From Bacteroidales bacterium (GTDB lineage Bacteria; Bacteroidota; Bacteroidia; Bacteroidales; UBA3824), in assembly GCA_016286055.1 (NCBI GenBank), contig JAEERW010000004.1, positions 62,001 through 126,000 on the forward strand: a stretch of 64,000 nt of DNA. The letters run 5' to 3'. The position numbers and the translations under genes are program-made. Positions 60,977 through 64,000 of this stretch are shown here, piece after piece (the first letter of the stretch is position 1; each line of letters begins with the position of its first letter). Below the pieces are notes generated by a model. The model saw nothing but the letters and a program-made list of their open reading frames with translations, made no database searches and was not told where the DNA came from.

Positions 60977-62089
60977 TTAATTGTTTAGCAGCCGGATAGT
61001 AAATTTAAACAGAGAATAATCGCCGTCAACTTTTTCAAAGAAATACTCGAGCGGGCTCTTGCTCTTGATGCGCATCTCTATAAAGCCGAGACCCGCCTCC
61101 TTTGTGGTTATCATTCTAAAATCGAAAAGACGCTCGTTGTAATAGTCTTCGCGCTCCTCGTCAGAAAGCGAATTAATGTAGTCTATTTTGGCTTTGAGTT
61201 TTTCTATTGCGTCGTTGGCGATATAGTTTATGGTGGTGAGTTCGTTGCAGCCGTTGTTTTCGGCTATGTAGAATATTCCCTTGCTGCCTTTGATTCCGTC
61301 AAATTCAATATCGCCATGGTGGATGATATTCTGGAGCATCTCTACCATAAGGCTTATGAGCTTTTTGCGCGAATTGCTGGTGTCGCCACTATTTTTCATT
61401 ATCTGAATCAGGCTCAAAAGACTGTCTTGATCAAACACCGTGCTATAAATCAGCAGCACATTATGCTTGATAATGAATTTGTGTAGGTCGGTCATATATT
61501 TGAGCGAGTACACCGAATTGTCGGGTGGCTCCGGGGCTTCACTGAGCGTGATAGTGTTGATGCTGCTGTGAAGATAAAAATACGACATCTGTTCGCTAAT
61601 TTTTTCAAGAGCGTATTTAAGCTTGTTGCCACTCTTGCGTGCCATCTCAATAAGACCGAGCCCCGCACCGCCCTTCGACGAAAGTTGTCCGTTGCTGAGT
61701 ACCTCGCGGTAAAATGCGTCAAGTTCTTCTTGATCAAGGTTGTTGATTTTGTCGAGCTTGCTGCAGAGCGATTCGGTTTTGGTGTTTTCTATAATATTGC
61801 CTGTGGAAATGTAATAATGTTCGCTTTGTTTTTGAATGCCAAAGATTGCTGTTTCTTCGGGTTTATATGGCTCGTCTTGATGGCGTGATATATTTTGTAT
61901 ACTCTCCACCATAATGTGGAATACCCGTTTTTTTATTTTCGACGAAATATGGTCTCGGTCGATATTTTTTTCGGCGAGAGATAGAATCTGGTGCGAGAGA
62001 CTTTGGGTAAACTCGCCACGATAGATATAGTGCATGTCGTCGTTTCCAGTCGACTGCATCAGTTCTAATATAAAATCACGCTCTGACAT
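60977..62089 (-). CDS. Tandem SiaB-like protein kinase (two kinase domains)
   Basis: 370 aa, made of two copies of the ~185-residue SiaB/DUF6272 kinase fold. Copy 1 (about 1-185) has N-box VESIQNISRHQDEP and loop SSKGGAGLGLIEMARKSG. Copy 2 (about 192-370) has VEMLQNIIHHGDIE and TTKEAGLGFIEMRIKSKS. These correspond to the GHKL-type ATP-binding motifs. Copy 2 has lost one Gly of the G-loop (EAGLG against GAGLG), so the copies may differ in activity. The normal SiaB is a single domain of about 180 aa. It is first in the operon with siaC, behind a sigma-54-like promoter. Confidence 0.83.
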   Translation of the reverse strand: MSERDFILELMQSTGNDDMHYIYRGEFTQSLSHQILSLAEKNIDRDHISSKIKKRVFHIMVESIQNISRHQDEPYKPEETAIFGIQKQSEHYYISTGNIIENTKTESLCSKLDKINNLDQEELDAFYREVLSNGQLSSKGGAGLGLIEMARKSGNKLKYALEKISEQMSYFYLHSSINTITLSEAPEPPDNSVYSLKYMTDLHKFIIKHNVLLIYSTVFDQDSLLSLIQIMKNSGDTSNSRKKLISLMVEMLQNIIHHGDIEFDGIKGSKGIFYIAENNGCNELTTINYIANDAIEKLKAKIDYINSLSDEEREDYYNERLFDFRMITTKEAGLGFIEMRIKSKSPLEYFFEKVDGDYSLFKFTIRLLNN

Positions 62090-62142
62090 GTGGCTATGTG
62101 GTTTGTATTGGTGTTATAATGTATTACTGATTAAAAAATCAG

Positions 62143-62158
62143 TGCATTTACCGTGCCA
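62143..62158 (-). promoter_or_regulatory. Sigma-54-like promoter for the siaB-siaC operon
   Basis: Minus-strand TGGCACG-N4-ATGCA fits the -24/-12 consensus TGGCACG-N4-TTGCA with one mismatch and keeps GG-N10-GC. The start site would be near 62133, about 44 nt before the ATG. A perfect inverted repeat ACTGATT-AAAA-AATCAGT (62126-62143) covers the predicted start. Confidence 0.55.
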
Positions 62159-62229
62159 TTCGACACCGTTTTAAAATTTTTGTTAAAGGTACGGAATTAT
62201 CAAATACGTGTCAAGTTTTTTTGAGAAAA

Positions 62230-62260
62230 TTTGTTGTTTTTAAAAATAGTTGTACTTTTG
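62230..62260 (+). promoter_or_regulatory. Promoter of ilvB
   Basis: TTTG (62230-62233) and TACTTTTG (62253-62260) are 19 bp apart. The start site would be near 62267, giving a leader of about 145 nt. Confidence 0.72.
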
Positions 62261-62282
62261 CGGTGGTAAACAATGCTATATT

Positions 62283-62333
62283 ATGTATAACAATGTATCA
62301 TATATTCCCGTCGTGGTCACACCGCAAAGTTAA
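62283..62333 (+). CDS. Valine-rich leader peptide of ilvB
   Basis: 16 codons, MYNNVSYIPVVVTPQS. The Ile-Pro-Val-Val-Val run (codons 8-12, including GTC-GTG-GTC at 62310-62318) lies just before the pausing hairpin. Branched-chain residues are the products of the pathway, so this fits ribosome stalling at low Val-tRNA. Other ATGs at 62273 and 62292 give frames without this property. Confidence 0.66.
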   Translation: MYNNVSYIPVVVTPQS

Positions 62334-62393
62334 TTGCGGCGGGATTGATTACGCATATTAAAGCCGCACCTTATAAATTGGAGCGGCTTTTTT
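62322..62393 (+). terminator. Attenuator of ilvB (pausing hairpin, antiterminator and terminator)
   Basis: Hairpin 1: CCGCAA (62322-62327) with TTGCGG (62334-62339). Antiterminator: TGCGGC (62335-62340) with GCCGCA (62363-62368). Terminator: AAAGCCGC (62360-62367) with GCGGCTTT (62383-62390), extended by CC/GG, then a T-run to 62393. Hairpin 1 and the antiterminator compete for the same bases, so stalling on the Val codons would allow readthrough. Confidence 0.75.
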
Positions 62394-62410
62394 ATTAAAA
62401 ACACAACTTT

Positions 62411-64000
62411 ATGAGATACAACAACATATCAGGAGCCGAAGCCATCACGCTTGCCCTCATTGCCGAAAACGTGGACATTGTGTTCGGCTATCCGGGCGGA
62501 GCAAACCTGCCTATTTACGACTCGTTTTACAATCACGGCGAAAAAATATCGCATATTCTCCTCCGCCACGAACAAGGAGCGGTACACGCCGCCGAGGGTT
62601 ACGCCGAAGCATCGGGCAAGGTGGGCGTGTGTATGGCCACATCGGGTCCCGGCGCTACCAACCTGCTCACCGGCATTGCCGATGCTATGCTCGACAGCGT
62701 GCCCATTGTGTGCATCACGGGTCAGGTAAACTCCGAAGACCTCGGTTACGACGCTTTTCAAGAAACCGACGTGGTGGGATTCTCTATGCCCGTTACCAAG
62801 TGGAACTATCAGATTACCACCGCCGACGAAATTGCCGAAACCATCGCCAAGGCTTTTTACATTGCCCGCAGCGGTCGCCCTGGTCCTGTGCTATTAGACA
62901 TTACCAAAAATGCGCAACTATCTATCATAAAGGAGTTTGAATATCATCAATGCACCAAGATAGCCAACTATCATCCCAAATGGAAACCCATTGTAGACAA
63001 GATAGACACCGCCGCCGCTCTGCTCAACAATGCCGAACGTCCGTTTATGGTGGTGGGTCACGGAGCATTAATTTCCAAATGCCGCGACGAGGTGCGCACC
63101 CTTGCCGAAAAACTTAATATACCCGTAGGCTGCACGCTCAAAGGTCTTACAGCTTTTTCGAGCGACAGTCCGCTCTTTGCCGGAATGGTGGGTCTGCACG
63201 GCAACTACGCCGCCAATATGATGACCAACGAGTGCGACGTGCTGCTTGCCGTGGGTATGCGTTTTGCCGACCGTGTAACAGGCAACGTAAAGAAATACGC
63301 TCCGAAAGCCAAGATTATACACATCGACATTGATTTTGCCGAACTCAACAAGGTGAAACGCGCCTACGTGCCTATCAATGCCGACGCAAAATCAGCCCTC
63401 AAACTTATCAACGAACGTATCACACCCAAAGAAAATCCCAAGTGGGTGGAAAAAATAGCCTTCTACCGACAAACCGAACTTGAAAAAATCATAAACCACG
63501 ACCTCGACCCCAATGCCGAGGAACTACGTATGGGAAGGGTTGTGGATGCTGTTTCGTCGCGTTTGCCAATGGGTGCGGTGTGCGTTACCGACGTGGGACA
63601 AAACCAGATGGCGGCGGCTCGGTATTTCCGTCACACTGTCTCCGACTGTCTGATTACCAGTGGCGGACTCGGCACTATGGGTTTTGCGCTTCCGGCTGCT
63701 ATCGGTGCGGCAAACGCCATTCAAGGCTGCAACATTGTGGCTTTTATGGGCGACGGCGGTTTCCAGATGACTATGGAAGAACTCGGTGCTATTATGCAAT
63801 ACCGTCTGCCTATCAAGGTTATCATACTGAACAACAAATACTTAGGAATGATTCGCCAGTTGCAAGACCTCTACTACAAGGGACACGACTATTTTAAAGA
63901 GTTGCAAAACCCCGACTTTGTAAAAATTGCCGCTGCATACGATATTCCCGCCCGACGAGTAACCACTCAAAGCGAATTAAATCAGGCAGTTGAGGATATG
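62411..64000 (+). CDS. ilvB: Acetolactate synthase large subunit (3' end outside window)
   Basis: 530 codons are present and the frame is open at the window end; about 35 residues should be missing. It condenses two pyruvates (or pyruvate and 2-oxobutyrate) in valine, leucine and isoleucine synthesis, with ThDP, Mg and FAD. ThDP-enzyme motifs: the cofactor-activating Glu in LLRHEQGAVHAAEGYA (about residue 54), SGPGATNLLTGIADA, and the GDGGF...NN metal/diphosphate motif starting Gly447 (MGDGGFQMTMEEL, then ILNNKYLGMIRQ). Quinone/FAD central domain lies at about 190-330. It starts at ATG 62411, 18 bp after the attenuator. ilvN and ilvC may follow beyond the window. Confidence 0.97.
   Translation, partial: MRYNNISGAEAITLALIAENVDIVFGYPGGANLPIYDSFYNHGEKISHILLRHEQGAVHAAEGYAEASGKVGVCMATSGPGATNLLTGIADAMLDSVPIVCITGQVNSEDLGYDAFQETDVVGFSMPVTKWNYQITTADEIAETIAKAFYIARSGRPGPVLLDITKNAQLSIIKEFEYHQCTKIANYHPKWKPIVDKIDTAAALLNNAERPFMVVGHGALISKCRDEVRTLAEKLNIPVGCTLKGLTAFSSDSPLFAGMVGLHGNYAANMMTNECDVLLAVGMRFADRVTGNVKKYAPKAKIIHIDIDFAELNKVKRAYVPINADAKSALKLINERITPKENPKWVEKIAFYRQTELEKIINHDLDPNAEELRMGRVVDAVSSRLPMGAVCVTDVGQNQMAAARYFRHTVSDCLITSGGLGTMGFALPAAIGAANAIQGCNIVAFMGDGGFQMTMEELGAIMQYRLPIKVIILNNKYLGMIRQLQDLYYKGHDYFKELQNPDFVKIAAAYDIPARRVTTQSELNQAVEDM

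Noticed and set aside
1-64000. rRNA, tRNA, tmRNA or 4.5S RNA genes
   Set aside because: No cloverleaf, CCA-ended or rRNA-like sequence was recognised in the intergenic regions by eye. A covariance-model scan would be needed to exclude small RNAs.

Overview
The window is a contiguous chromosomal piece from a member of the Bacteroidota, most likely the order Bacteroidales. The reasons are a SusC/SusD outer-membrane pair, a type IX secretion C-terminal sorting domain, a short (284 aa) primary sigma factor, many small lipoproteins with Cys-terminated signal peptides, almost no Shine-Dalgarno sequences, and promoters of the Bacteroidota type (TTTG near -33, TAnnTTTG near -7). No rRNA, tRNA, CRISPR array, prophage or intact insertion sequence was seen. 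Genus and species cannot be told from this sequence alone.

Layout. 1-10 kb: a cut LysM protein, a secreted trypsin-like protease, hisS, purH, mreBCD and a cell-surface GH10 xylanase. 10-17.8 kb (minus strand): a sodium-pumping biotin decarboxylase operon (gamma, alpha, beta), proBA and rpoD. 18-21.3 kb: galM and a degenerate histidine kinase. 21.4-26 kb (minus): a small membrane protein, an exonuclease, lptB, a CBM48 protein and recQ. 26-31.4 kb: three consecutive periplasmic foldase genes and a MoxR ATPase. 31.4-35 kb (minus): the aromatic operon pheA-tyrA-DAHP synthase/chorismate mutase-aroD, behind a leader peptide and terminator. 35-40.4 kb: a lipoprotein, ffh, folD and a TPR-SpoIIE phosphatase. 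40.5-45.3 kb (minus): SusD and SusC. 45.5-55.8 kb: a CapA-like protein, two AT-rich lipoproteins, an Rpn-type nuclease, a MATE transporter, ispF, an LRR protein, an S41 protease, a LytTR regulator and an unknown exported protein. 55.8-62.1 kb: a 1319-aa beta-propeller/SpoIIE phosphatase, hsp20, and a SiaC/double-SiaB pair. 62.2-64 kb: ilvB (cut by the window end), behind its own attenuator-like leader.

Best leads. (1) The xylanase at 8478-10235 has its (beta/alpha)8 barrel motifs in the order 4-5-6-7-8-1-2-3. It looks like a natural circular permutation whose new ends lie inside the CBM that Bacteroidota GH10 enzymes carry as an insert. (2) Two ribosome-mediated attenuators can be read directly: a Tyr/Phe-rich leader peptide before pheA, and a leader with three consecutive Val codons before ilvB. 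Each has a pausing hairpin, an antiterminator and a terminator. (3) A possible partner-switching module combines a propeller-sensor SpoIIE phosphatase, SiaC and a tandem SiaB kinase. The siaB-siaC operon and the intervening hsp20 both have sigma-54-like -24/-12 sequences. (4) A LytS-type sensor kinase has Gln in place of the phospho-accepting His. (5) The decarboxylase alpha subunit has two tandem biotinyl domains.

The two longest gene-free stretches are 34864-35248 and 62090-62410. Both are occupied by promoters and leader RNAs, listed below.
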